A DNA stretch of 64,000 bases from DUQU01 sp964481475 (GTDB taxonomy: Bacteria > Bacillota_I > Bacilli_A > Acholeplasmatales > UBA5453). Of the stretch, positions 25,052-33,666 are shown piece by piece. The first letter of the stretch is position 1. Each line of letters starts with the position of its first letter. Where the stretch lies: the NCBI GenBank assembly GCA_964481475.1, contig CAYZTG010000002.1, forward strand, positions 1 through 64,000, written 5' to 3'. The notes under the pieces were generated by a model that saw only the letters and a list, made by a program, of their open reading frames with translations, was not told the origin of the DNA and made no database searches. The translations under genes and the position numbers were made by a program.

Positions 25052-26788
25052 TTGATTAAAGAAAAACTACAAACTTTACCTAATAAACCAGGTTGCTACT
25101 TGTTTTATGATAAAAATGGAATAATTATATATGTAGGGAAAGCAAAAAATTTACGTAATAGAGTTAAAAGTTATTTCGTAGGTGCTCACAACTATAAAAC
25201 AACAAGATTAATTAGCGAAATTGTAGATCTTTCTTTTTTAATTACTAATACTGAAACAGAAGCTCTATTATTAGAATTTAACTTAATTAAGGAAAATATT
25301 CCTAAATATAATATTCGGTTAGTTGATGATAAATCATATCCCTATATAGTAATAACAAAAGAAAAGTATCCTAAAATAATTGTCAGTAGAGACTTATCAA
25401 TCCAAGGAACTTTTTTTGGGCCGTACCCAAATGTCTATGCTGCAAAACAAACCGCAAGATTATTAAATAGAATATATCCTTTTAGAAAGTGTGATAACTT
25501 ACCTAAAGAAGCTTGTTTGTATTATCACTTAGGCCAGTGTTTAGCACCATGCATCCAGGAAGTAGATTACAACGACTATATAAAAGAAGTAAATGCCTTT
25601 TTAAAGGGAGATACAAAAAATGTTTTAAATCTCTTAAAATTTAAGATGGAAGAAGCATCTGAAAAACTCCGTTATGAAGAAGCCCTAGAGTATAAAGTAA
25701 TGATCGACTCCATTACTCAAACAACAGAAAAACAAGTAGTTAGTTTGAATGATTTTAAGGATAGGGATGTAGTTAGTTTTGCTTCTGATGATAATAAAAT
25801 AGTAATTCAAATACTTAAAATGAGACAAGGTAAAATAGTTGATTCAACCTCAACAACAGTTGATAAACTGTTAGATGAGATAGATCAAGTTACTTCTTAT
25901 TTATATCAATATTATAATCAGTCAATTTTCCCTGATGAAATTTTATTTGATAAAAGATTTTTAGAAGCGGAGCTAGGAATGTTTAAGAATTGGACAATTC
26001 CTAAAAGAGGAGATAAATTAAAGTTAGTTGAAATTGCACACAACAATGCTTTGTATGATTTAGTTCATTATAGTAGATTACATGAAGATAAGGCAGTAAA
26101 AGAGAATAAGGCAGTTAATGAACTACTTAGAATACTTAATCTAAATGAAATAAAAAGAATTGATATTTTTGATAACTCTCATCTCTTTGGTTCAAATCCA
26201 ATTGGCGCGATGGTTGTTTACGAAAATTTCAAACCAAATAAAAAACTCTATCGAAAATACCATTTGACTGTGACTGACGACTATAATGGAATGAAAGAAG
26301 TCTTTTATAGAAGGTATCAACGGGCTTTAATGGAAAAAGAAGTACTACCTAGTCTAATAATTGTTGATGGTGGAATTGGCCAGCTAAATGCGGCAAAATC
26401 AATTTTAGATGATTTATCAATTGATGTTTTAGTTGTGGGGTTAAAGAAAAACAACCGCCATCAATTAGAAAGTTTAGTGACATTAGAAGGAGAACATCAA
26501 CTTAAAAAGGGAGCGCCAATTTATACTCTACTTGCAAAAATGAGTGATGAAGTCCACCGCTATGCAATAACATTTCATCAAAAAACAAGATCGAAAAAGA
26601 TGTTAACTAGTAGTCTTGATGGTATTAATGGTGTTGGGCAAGTCCGAAAAGAAAAATTGTTTAGTTATTTTAAGACGATTGAAAAGATGCGAAATGGTAG
26701 TATATCAGAATATAAAGCTTTAGGGATTAATGAAAATTTGAGAGAAAATATTATTAAGGAATTAGAAGATGAAAAGAAGAATACATAG
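25052..26788 (+). CDS. uvrC: excinuclease ABC subunit C
   Basis: 578 residues, TTG start with AGGTGAT upstream. The N-terminal GIY-YIG nuclease (GCYLFYDKNGIIIYVGKAKNLRNRV) makes the 3' incision. The central UVR motif lies near residues 200-225. The C-terminal RNase H-like nuclease (FDNSHLFGSNPIGAMVVYENF, IIVDGG) makes the 5' incision, and a helix-hairpin-helix (GINGVGQVRKEKLFSYF) ends it. It acts with UvrAB in nucleotide excision repair; those genes are not in the window. The end overlaps the exonuclease gene by 20 bases. Confidence 0.97.
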   Translation: MIKEKLQTLPNKPGCYLFYDKNGIIIYVGKAKNLRNRVKSYFVGAHNYKTTRLISEIVDLSFLITNTETEALLLEFNLIKENIPKYNIRLVDDKSYPYIVITKEKYPKIIVSRDLSIQGTFFGPYPNVYAAKQTARLLNRIYPFRKCDNLPKEACLYYHLGQCLAPCIQEVDYNDYIKEVNAFLKGDTKNVLNLLKFKMEEASEKLRYEEALEYKVMIDSITQTTEKQVVSLNDFKDRDVVSFASDDNKIVIQILKMRQGKIVDSTSTTVDKLLDEIDQVTSYLYQYYNQSIFPDEILFDKRFLEAELGMFKNWTIPKRGDKLKLVEIAHNNALYDLVHYSRLHEDKAVKENKAVNELLRILNLNEIKRIDIFDNSHLFGSNPIGAMVVYENFKPNKKLYRKYHLTVTDDYNGMKEVFYRRYQRALMEKEVLPSLIIVDGGIGQLNAAKSILDDLSIDVLVVGLKKNNRHQLESLVTLEGEHQLKKGAPIYTLLAKMSDEVHRYAITFHQKTRSKKMLTSSLDGINGVGQVRKEKLFSYFKTIEKMRNGSISEYKALGINENLRENIIKELEDEKKNT

Positions 26789-27617
26789 TGTTAATGAAGA
26801 AAAAGGTTATTTCTCTGTAGTCATGAATGGAGTTTTGGTCTTTATTTATTTAACAAAAAGACAAACAAAACAATTTATGGATTATTTAGATGTAGGTAAT
26901 TTTGTAAAAATGACTTTAACTGACAATACGAAAGTGATTGATAAAAGAATTGCTTTTAAATTAAATTACTTTATTAGCATTGAAAGAAAAACTGCTAAAA
27001 GAACCAAAGTTCTTTATGATCTAGAAGAGATTAGAGAAGATATCTTAACCGTTTTAAGTAATTTTGATAAGTATTTATTTATCGATTTAGAAATGACCAT
27101 GCCTCACTATTATAAAACTCCATTTGTTGCTGAGATAGTTCAAGTTGGCTATTTATTAACAAATAACAATTTAACTGTGATTAAAGAAAATGATTATTAT
27201 ATTAAACCAACTAAGTATCAGCAAATCTCCAAAAGAACTCTTCACTTTTTAAGAGTAGAGTCGCATGTTTTTAATAATGGCAAAGATTATTCCCATTTTT
27301 ACAATGATTTAAAAGAGATTATTAAAACTCATAACCCTAAAATTATTGTTTGGGGGAACAATGATATTATCTCTTTAAACAAATCTTATAAGATTAATGA
27401 AGTTAAGCCACTTACTAAAAGACAAAGTTTTATTAATTTATTGGATATTCATAAGATTTATTATCAATTAGAAAATGATTTAGGATTATTTAATGCTTAT
27501 AAGCTCTATTATGGGATAAATAATAATCAAGAACATGATGCTTTAGATGATGCTAAAGTGATGTTAGCAGTTTTTAAAGCTTTAAGAGAAAAAAAAGAAA
27601 CTAATGAAAGTTTCTAA
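26769..27617 (+). CDS. DEDDh exonuclease with an N-terminal OB-like region
   Basis: 282 residues. The C-terminal exonuclease fold shows FIDLE (Asp106, Glu108), a middle Asp in WGNND, and HDALDD (His256, Asp261), the DEDDh set of RNase T/DnaQ-type 3'-5' exonucleases. The first 70 residues (GYFSVVMNGVLVFIYL, then YLDVGNFVKMTL) look like a short OB/cold-shock-like strand pattern. It starts inside uvrC, so the two are translationally coupled. It could act on DNA (with UvrC) or RNA; convergent RNase J abuts it. Confidence 0.75.
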   Translation: MKRRIHSVNEEKGYFSVVMNGVLVFIYLTKRQTKQFMDYLDVGNFVKMTLTDNTKVIDKRIAFKLNYFISIERKTAKRTKVLYDLEEIREDILTVLSNFDKYLFIDLEMTMPHYYKTPFVAEIVQVGYLLTNNNLTVIKENDYYIKPTKYQQISKRTLHFLRVESHVFNNGKDYSHFYNDLKEIIKTHNPKIIVWGNNDIISLNKSYKINEVKPLTKRQSFINLLDIHKIYYQLENDLGLFNAYKLYYGINNNQEHDALDDAKVMLAVFKALREKKETNESF

Positions 27618-29290
27618 TCTAAGTTAATAATAACAGGTAATATAATTGGTTTTCTTTTCGTTAATGAAAAGATGTAATTAGTTAAATCATCTTCAATTTG
27701 AGCAATTGTTTTTTCATAGGATAAGTTTTTATACATAGCCTGAGTATAAGATAATTTGCTCATTTTTTGAATTTCTAAGATGATATCAACACTACTTTTC
27801 ATATAAATGAATCCTCTTGAAACAATTGTTGGTTGATAAAGAAGTTTTTTATTTTCATCAATAGTAATTACTACAGAAAGAAGTCCGTCTTCAGATAACA
27901 ATCTTCTCTCTTTAATTAATTTAGAACCAGTAGAACCGATACCTAAACCATCAATATAAACCTCACCTGATTTTACTTTTCCAACCACTTTTGCATAATC
28001 GTTAGTTAAAGCAGCTACTTCCCCATTATCCATAATTAAAATATTTTCTTTTTTCACTCCTAAGTCTATTGCAATATCTCTATGGAGTTTTAACATTCGA
28101 TGTTCACCGTGAACTGGTATAAAGAATTTGGGCTTTGTGAGAGTGAGCATTAGCATTAAGTCTTGTTTTGCACCATGCCCAGAAGCATGTGTATCAGCTA
28201 CAGGTCCATTTACAATAACTCTAACACCGTTTCTATATAATAAATTAATTGTGCGATTAACCCCTTCTTGATTACCAGGAATTGGTGAAGAAGAAAAGAT
28301 TACTGTATCATTTGGTTGAACTTTTATTTGCTTATGAGTACCGGCAGCTATTCTTGATAAAGCAGCCATTGGTTCTCCTTGTGAACCAGTACATAAAATG
28401 GTTATTTCATGGGCGCCATAAGAAGAAATTTCATCATTGCTTATTAAGGAATTTTTGGGCATCTTAATGTAGCCGGTCTGCATTCCAATCTCCATTGCCT
28501 TTTCCATTGATCGGCCAACAACAGCTATTTTTCGCCCATTTAAAATTGATGCTTCAACAATTTGTTGCATTCGGTAAATATTAGAAGCGAAAGTAGCGAT
28601 AATGATTCTTCCCTTAATATTAGCAAAGATATCATCAATTGAGGCTCCAATAGTTTTTTCACTAGGAGTTGTACCTTCTCTCTCAGCATTTGTTGAATCA
28701 CTAAGTAAACACAAAACACCTTCATTAGCAATTTTTGAGAGTTTATCGTATTCTGCTGCAGGGCCAACTGGAGTAAAATCAATCTTAAAATCTCCGGTAT
28801 GGAAAATATTCCCATATTTAGTTTTAAAATTAATTCCAAACATATCTGGGATAGAGTGGTTTAATCTAATAAAAGATACTTCAACATCATCAAACTTAAA
28901 AATATGATGAGCTTTATATTCAACAATGTTAGTAGAAGGAACGTTTGGATGTTCAATTAATTTATTTTCAATCAAATCTATCGCAAAACCACTAGCATAA
29001 ATTTTTTTAATAGGCAATTGTTTTAGTAAATAAGGTATTCCACCAATATGATCCTCATGTCCATGAGTTATAAAAAGACCAACTATTCTTTCTTGGTTAT
29101 CTAGTAGATATTGATAATCTGGAATAACATAATCAACTCCTAATAAAGAATCATCAGGAAATAAAATTCCCGCATCTACAATAAAAAGTTTATTATCAAT
29201 ATCAAAAACATATGTATTTTTACCCACTTCTCCAAGACCACCTAAAGCAAAAAAGCCAATCTCGTGGGATTTTAGTAACGTTCTATTCAC
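27614..29290 (-). CDS. rnj: ribonuclease J
   Basis: 558 residues. The metallo-beta-lactamase motif is THGHEDHIGG, with further metal ligands in HTGDFKIDF. The beta-CASP region includes SDSTNAEREGTT and PVHGEHRMLKLH. It has 5'-3' exo- and endonuclease activity and is a main RNA-decay enzyme in Bacillota. Whether it is J1 or J2 cannot be told. Its stop codon overlaps that of the convergent exonuclease. Confidence 0.95.
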   Translation of the reverse strand: MNRTLLKSHEIGFFALGGLGEVGKNTYVFDIDNKLFIVDAGILFPDDSLLGVDYVIPDYQYLLDNQERIVGLFITHGHEDHIGGIPYLLKQLPIKKIYASGFAIDLIENKLIEHPNVPSTNIVEYKAHHIFKFDDVEVSFIRLNHSIPDMFGINFKTKYGNIFHTGDFKIDFTPVGPAAEYDKLSKIANEGVLCLLSDSTNAEREGTTPSEKTIGASIDDIFANIKGRIIIATFASNIYRMQQIVEASILNGRKIAVVGRSMEKAMEIGMQTGYIKMPKNSLISNDEISSYGAHEITILCTGSQGEPMAALSRIAAGTHKQIKVQPNDTVIFSSSPIPGNQEGVNRTINLLYRNGVRVIVNGPVADTHASGHGAKQDLMLMLTLTKPKFFIPVHGEHRMLKLHRDIAIDLGVKKENILIMDNGEVAALTNDYAKVVGKVKSGEVYIDGLGIGSTGSKLIKERRLLSEDGLLSVVITIDENKKLLYQPTIVSRGFIYMKSSVDIILEIQKMSKLSYTQAMYKNLSYEKTIAQIEDDLTNYIFSLTKRKPIILPVIINLD

Positions 29291-29365
29291 GTTAAAACCT
29301 CCAAAACTATAATTTTAAGAATTCATCTATTCTTATTTTACACTAATTGGCTAGATATTCAACAG

Positions 29366-29400
29366 AAATAAAAAAAATAGTTTCAAATAAGAAACTATTT
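29366..29400 (-). terminator. terminator of coaD
   Basis: Stem AAATAGTTTC/GAAACTATTT with loop TTATTT on the minus strand, followed by a long T-run. Confidence 0.8.
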
Positions 29401-29427
29401 ACAGATTATTTACATAATGTTGAGTGT

Positions 29428-29916
29428 TTAAGTGTTAAATCTTTTTTTTACTGCATTTGTAATTTCTTCAATTAATTGTTTGGGGACATAAGGCGAAATA
29501 TCTGCATCAAAATAAATTAACTCTTTAATAACGCTACTGGAAACATAAGTAAGCCTTTGAGAAGGAAACAAAACAATAGTTTCAACACCAGGTTCTAGTT
29601 GTTTATTAAAGTGATACAAAGAAATTTCAGATTCAAAGTCTTTTATGTTTCTTAACCCTCTTACAATTGTTTTAATATTATGGGATTTAGCATACTTGAC
29701 GACTAAGTCATCGGTTTTATCAATGATTACATTTGGTAAATTAACTACTTTTTTAATCATCTCTACTCTTTCATCTAAAGTAAAAGTAGTTGACTTACCA
29801 ACGTTTTTGGTAACTAAAACATAAACTTTATCAAAAAGTTTGGAAGCTCTATTTATAATATCGAGATGACCATTACTAATTGGATCAAATGAACCTGCAT
29901 ATAAGGCGTTTTTCAT
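29428..29916 (-). CDS. coaD: phosphopantetheine adenylyltransferase
   Basis: 162 residues. The nucleotidyltransferase motif GSFDPISNGHLDII (residues 8-21) holds the TxxH-like HxGH His, and RGLRNIKDFE binds phosphopantetheine. Near the end SSSVIKEL is the conserved second motif. It makes dephospho-CoA. RBS TAGGAGG is well placed. Confidence 0.97.
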   Translation of the reverse strand: MKNALYAGSFDPISNGHLDIINRASKLFDKVYVLVTKNVGKSTTFTLDERVEMIKKVVNLPNVIIDKTDDLVVKYAKSHNIKTIVRGLRNIKDFESEISLYHFNKQLEPGVETIVLFPSQRLTYVSSSVIKELIYFDADISPYVPKQLIEEITNAVKKRFNT

Positions 29917-29998
29917 ATTATTCCTCCTAAAAGTATTATATCATAAAATCAAATAGCATTTATATTGTTATTTTGTTAAAATAGATTTGGTGATAAAT

Positions 29999-30376
29999 AT
30001 GCAAACATTAAAAAGAAGTATAATTTTACAATCATTTGTGTTTTTGTTTTTTGTAGTTTTTGGTATTAATACAATTTTAATTGAGTTGATTCAAGTTCAA
30101 AATCTTAATTACTACTTAGCAATTACCTATCTACTAGTTATTATCATTGGTTTAATAATTTTTTTTAAAACACCAAAGGATGCTGTAGTTGTTGTTAATA
30201 ATAATATTTCTAATCAAGTAAGAATTAGCTTATATGGATTAGCGCTAGGGTTATTAATTGGCTTTTTAAAAGCTTTTGATTATTATGAGATATATTTTAC
30301 TATTAGTTCTGGAATAGTGATTCTAACTGCCGGATTATATGGTTTTATTTATACAATTAAAGCGTTAAAAGATTAA
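29999..30376 (+). CDS. small four-helix membrane protein, unknown
   Basis: 125 residues from ATG 29999 with GGTGAT upstream. Four hydrophobic segments lie at about 8-28, 34-54, 72-90 and 98-118. A short polar loop (KTPKDAVVVVNNNISNQ) lies between helices 2 and 3. I recognise no family. It is convergent with the Fur-family gene and overlaps its end by four bases. Confidence 0.65.
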   Translation: MQTLKRSIILQSFVFLFFVVFGINTILIELIQVQNLNYYLAITYLLVIIIGLIIFFKTPKDAVVVVNNNISNQVRISLYGLALGLLIGFLKAFDYYEIYFTISSGIVILTAGLYGFIYTIKALKD

Positions 30377-30741
30377 ACTCTTTGACATTTATCACATAAG
30401 CCATAAACTGTCAGCTCATGGCGAGAAATTTCGAAATTCCGCTCATTTGCAATAGTCTTTAACTGATTATGGATAAAACAATCAATTTCAATCATCTGAC
30501 TACATTTCTCACAAACTAAATAGTGTTTGTGAGATTTTGTTTTTAATGTGTAGTAGGTAGTATTATTAAGTTGATACTTATTAACTAAATTATACTCATA
30601 AAAAGCATCTAATGAGCGGTAGATTGTTGAAACATTTAAGTGTTTAGATTCTTCAAGGAAAATATCTTCTACGGATACAGGGCTATTTTGTTTTTTTAGA
30701 AACTCAAATATTCTAGTTCGCTGTTTTGTCATTTTTAGCAT
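30373..30741 (-). CDS. zur: Fur-family regulator, probably Zur
   Basis: 122 residues. An N-terminal winged helix (TKQRTRIFEFLKKQNSPVSVEDIF ... NVSTIYRSLDAF) binds DNA. His-rich KSHKHYLVCEKC and the distal CDKC supply the structural Zn site. It closes the zinc transporter operon (start overlaps znuB stop as TAATG), so zinc is the likeliest ligand and a Fur-type palindrome lies at the operon promoter. MTKQRT at 30732 is an alternative start. PerR or Fur function cannot be ruled out by sequence alone. Confidence 0.88.
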   Translation of the reverse strand: MLKMTKQRTRIFEFLKKQNSPVSVEDIFLEESKHLNVSTIYRSLDAFYEYNLVNKYQLNNTTYYTLKTKSHKHYLVCEKCSQMIEIDCFIHNQLKTIANERNFEISRHELTVYGLCDKCQRV

Positions 30742-31553
30742 TATTCGTATCTCCTAATCTTTTTATAAATATATAGTATTATAAAGGATAATCCATGTAA
30801 AACAATAATTACTGAACCGGCTGGAAGTGATAAAAAGTGAGCACTAATTATTCCTATTATCGTGATTATGATATTAATTAGCAAGCTGATAAAAATCATT
30901 TGTTTAAAGCTTTTGGCAATAAGACTAGAGGAAACTGAAGGAAAAATAATAAACGCACTAATTAAGAGCGTACCAATCGTCTGAACACCAATAACAACTA
31001 AAACAGCTGTTAGAATTGTTAATAAGTAATCATAAACGATAACATTTACGTTACTAAACTTAGCATAATCTATATCATATGTCATTGAAAACAGTTGTTT
31101 ATAACTAAAAACAACAAAAATGATTAATAAAGTAACAACGATTAATATAATTATTACGTCAGTCCATGTTGTAGAAAACATTGAACCGACTAACATTGAT
31201 TCGACACTTTTATTAAATCCTTTCGAAAGGGAAATGATAATAAAACCAACCGCCATAATAAAATTAGAAACTAAGCCAATCGCTGAATCTCCTTCTAATT
31301 TTAATCTCATTAATAGTTTGATAGCAATCGCCGCCAAAATGGAAAAGGGGATTGCGATTAATAACGGATAATTACTAAGAAGCAAACCTAAAATAACCCC
31401 GGTAAAACTAATATGGGCTAAGCCATCACCAATTAATGATTGGTTGGAAGCAACTAAATAATTGGAAACAAGCGCTGTACCTGCTGCCATTAAGATGCCA
31501 ATAAGAAGTGCTCTTATCATAAATTCATATAAGAAGATCTCAAACATGGTCAT
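30741..31553 (-). CDS. znuB: zinc ABC transporter permease (ZnuB/AdcB)
   Basis: 270 residues from ATG 31553 with GAGAGGGG upstream; a longer frame to 31601 would lie inside znuC. About eight hydrophobic helices of the ABC-3 family. GDGLAHISFTGVILG near the start is the conserved cytoplasmic loop contacting the ATPase. It imports Zn(II), or possibly Mn(II). Confidence 0.9.
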   Translation of the reverse strand: MTMFEIFLYEFMIRALLIGILMAAGTALVSNYLVASNQSLIGDGLAHISFTGVILGLLLSNYPLLIAIPFSILAAIAIKLLMRLKLEGDSAIGLVSNFIMAVGFIIISLSKGFNKSVESMLVGSMFSTTWTDVIIILIVVTLLIIFVVFSYKQLFSMTYDIDYAKFSNVNVIVYDYLLTILTAVLVVIGVQTIGTLLISAFIIFPSVSSSLIAKSFKQMIFISLLINIIITIIGIISAHFLSLPAGSVIIVLHGLSFIILYIYKKIRRYE

Positions 31554-32196
31554 TAAGCCCCTCTCTTTTTTTATAAACTTTATATTCTTCATAATTTCCA
31601 CTAAAAAGAATTTTATGGTCTAAATGAACTACTCTTGAACCATGTCTTAGCCCATCACTTAAATCATGAGTAACATGAATAATAGTCATTCCCCGATAGT
31701 GAAGATCGGAAACTAATTGGTAAAAGTTTAATCTAAAACTATAATCAAGAGCACTTGTGGGTTCATCAAGAATTAAAACATCAGGTTTAGATAATAATGC
31801 CCTAACAATAAAGACTCTTTGTGATTCACCACCAGAGAGGAGTTTTATTTTTTTATGTTTGAGTTCTAGTATTTCCATTTTTATTAACAAATCATCAATC
31901 TCTTTTTCGGAAACTTTATTTGTTGAGGTATTTTTCAAAATTTCATAAACCGTTGCAGGCATAAAAGAAGCTTTGTTTAAATGCTGGGGAACATAACTAA
32001 ATTTATAATCTCCAAAGAAAACTTCTCCCTTATTAGGCTCTAAAAGTCTTGTTAAAACTTTTATTAGAGTAGTTTTTCCACTACCATTAGGTCCAACAAT
32101 ATTAACATACTCTCCTTTATTAATAGTTAAGTTGATATTTTTTAAAACACATGTTTCAAAAAAATTAACAGTGACATCTTTTAGTTCTAAGATCAT
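31540..32196 (-). CDS. znuC: zinc ABC transporter ATPase (ZnuC/AdcC)
   Basis: 218 residues. Walker A is GPNGSGKTT, the Q-loop is FSYVPQHL, the signature is LSGGESQR and Walker B is VLILDEPTSALD. It powers the ZnuB channel. It overlaps znuA by four bases and znuB by 14. Confidence 0.93.
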   Translation of the reverse strand: MILELKDVTVNFFETCVLKNINLTINKGEYVNIVGPNGSGKTTLIKVLTRLLEPNKGEVFFGDYKFSYVPQHLNKASFMPATVYEILKNTSTNKVSEKEIDDLLIKMEILELKHKKIKLLSGGESQRVFIVRALLSKPDVLILDEPTSALDYSFRLNFYQLVSDLHYRGMTIIHVTHDLSDGLRHGSRVVHLDHKILFSGNYEEYKVYKKREGLNDHV

Positions 32197-33056
32197 TGTA
32201 TCCCTTCCTTCAAATTTAAGTAATTAATCTCCCACAAGTCAGCTATTGAAGATAAGTTATTGAAAATGTCTTTATTAACTGTATGGAAGGTATGAATCGG
32301 TAAAATAGTAATATAATAGCTTTTCTTTCCAAAGTCAGTTTGGAAATTTTCGGCCATTTTTATTCCTGTCACTGAGTCATAAAACAATACTTTTATTTCA
32401 TTATCACGCAAATTATTAAACATTATTTCAAGTTCGCTGCTGGAAGGGTTAACCTCATCGGTAAACTCATCTAATAAAGCAATAAAGTTGATTTTAGTTT
32501 GTTGATTAAAAGAATTAAAGACATTGTGACCAATAAAATAATAGTTTTGGTTTTTTAAATCTTCAAATTTTTCACTTAACAAAGCGAGTTTGGTTTTTAA
32601 AGTTGTCGCATTAGCAAGATAATAGTCTTTGTTATCACCATCAATAGCAATAATTTCTTTTAAAATAATATCAACCATCTCGATTTGATATTTTATAGAA
32701 AAAAAGAAGTGGACATCATCTAAAATATCTAAATTTGTCGTCTTAATATTATTAAATAAGTTGAGATATATACCTTTACCTTTTTCAATATCTTTTATCC
32801 AAGGCTCCATTGAGTTAGAAGTGTATATAAATAATGAAGAATTTATTATCTCAACTAAATTTTTGCTAGACGGTTCAAAATGATGTGTATCAACCCCTGG
32901 AGCTGCCAAAAGACTAACTGTTAAATTATCTCCTACGATTTCTTTTGAAATTTGATACTGAGGAAATAACGTAGTAACGATATCAAAGTGTTTTTGTTGG
33001 CACCCTATTAAAGGTAGTATTGAAAATAAAATTAAAAATAAATATAGTTTTTTCAT
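32193..33056 (-). CDS. znuA: zinc-binding lipoprotein (ZnuA/AdcA)
   Basis: 287 residues from ATG 33056, preceded by GAGGTAAC. Lipobox LIGC (Cys19) marks a lipoprotein. Metal ligands: His in GVDTHHFEPS, His in DVHFF, His in FIGHNVF and Asp in LFYDSVTG, the cluster A-1 pattern. No His-rich loop. First gene of znuA-znuC-znuB-zur; an inverted repeat overlaps its promoter. Confidence 0.9.
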   Translation of the reverse strand: MKKLYLFLILFSILPLIGCQQKHFDIVTTLFPQYQISKEIVGDNLTVSLLAAPGVDTHHFEPSSKNLVEIINSSLFIYTSNSMEPWIKDIEKGKGIYLNLFNNIKTTNLDILDDVHFFFSIKYQIEMVDIILKEIIAIDGDNKDYYLANATTLKTKLALLSEKFEDLKNQNYYFIGHNVFNSFNQQTKINFIALLDEFTDEVNPSSSELEIMFNNLRDNEIKVLFYDSVTGIKMAENFQTDFGKKSYYITILPIHTFHTVNKDIFNNLSSIADLWEINYLNLKEGIQ

Positions 33057-33083
33057 AAGATAAGTTACCTCATTCCTTAAAAT

Positions 33084-33122
33084 AGTATAACACATATGAT
33101 TGCGAATGCGAACCATTCGCAA
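33084..33122 (-). promoter_or_regulatory. znuA promoter and putative Zur operator
   Basis: TTGCGAATG (33100-33108) and CATTCGCAA (33114-33122) are a perfect 9-bp inverted repeat five bases apart. Within it TGCGAAC-C-ATTCGCA (33107-33121) fits the 7-1-7 layout of Fur-family boxes with one mismatch. The minus-strand -10 is TATACT (33084-33089) and the repeat covers the -35. The only Fur-family gene near is the last gene of this operon, suggesting autoregulation. Confidence 0.7.
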
Positions 33123-33140
33123 GTAAAAAAATAAAACTAG

Positions 33141-33168
33141 TTGAATAATTGTAAAAAAGTGGTATAAT
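33141..33168 (+). promoter_or_regulatory. promoter of the rimP-nusA-infB operon
   Basis: TTGAAT at 33141-33146 and TATAAT at 33163-33168, 16-base spacer. Confidence 0.65.
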
Positions 33169-33181
33169 ATATTAAGAATTA

Positions 33182-33201
33182 GAGTGGATTTTTATCCACT
33201 C
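33182..33201 (+). other. leader hairpin before rimP
   Basis: GAGTGGAT and ATCCACTC form a perfect 8-bp stem with a TTTT loop at the start of the transcript, followed by ATTTTATT and the rimP RBS. It could be a weak attenuator or a stabilising 5' structure for an operon that encodes NusA. Confidence 0.5.
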
Positions 33202-33218
33202 ATTTTATTGAGGTAGTT

Positions 33219-33656
33219 ATGGATTTAAAAGAAATTAAGAGAATTATAGAAGAAAAGATAAAAGAATATGACTTGAGTGTTTATGACTTAAAAAAGAAAA
33301 GAGAATTTGAGATGTCTATTTTAGAGGTTAGTTTAGACGGAGATCAATTAGACTCTGAACTTTTAGCTAAGATGAGCGAAATCATTTTAGAAGCGATAAA
33401 TGACTTAATGCCTGATGATTATTACTTAGAAGTTTCAACTCCAGGTGCAGAAAGAGAATTAAGGTCACTTGATGAGGTAATTAAACATGTGGGATCATAT
33501 GTGAGGTTCGTATCAGACAAATATAATGATGTAGGAACGTTAGAAAAAGTGGAAAATGAAATACTTTTTGTTAAAATAAATATAAAGGGGCGTTTCAAAG
33601 TTTTGGAAATTCCCTATCGCGAGTTAAACAAAATTAACTTAGCTATAAAGTTCTAG
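33219..33656 (+). CDS. rimP: ribosome maturation factor RimP
   Basis: 145 residues, normal length. LEVSTPGAERELRSL is the conserved core between the N-terminal alpha/beta domain and the C-terminal SH3-like barrel (VGTLEKVENEILFVKI). It assists 30S maturation. First gene of the rimP-nusA-ylxR-ylxQ-infB-rbfA operon. Confidence 0.95.
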   Translation: MDLKEIKRIIEEKIKEYDLSVYDLKKKREFEMSILEVSLDGDQLDSELLAKMSEIILEAINDLMPDDYYLEVSTPGAERELRSLDEVIKHVGSYVRFVSDKYNDVGTLEKVENEILFVKINIKGRFKVLEIPYRELNKINLAIKF

Positions 33657-33666
33657 GAGGTTAAAT

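Noticed and set aside
28282..28907. Open frames of 60-100 codons on both strands inside RNase J
   Set aside because: No ribosome sites and no recognisable protein; the composition of the real gene explains them.
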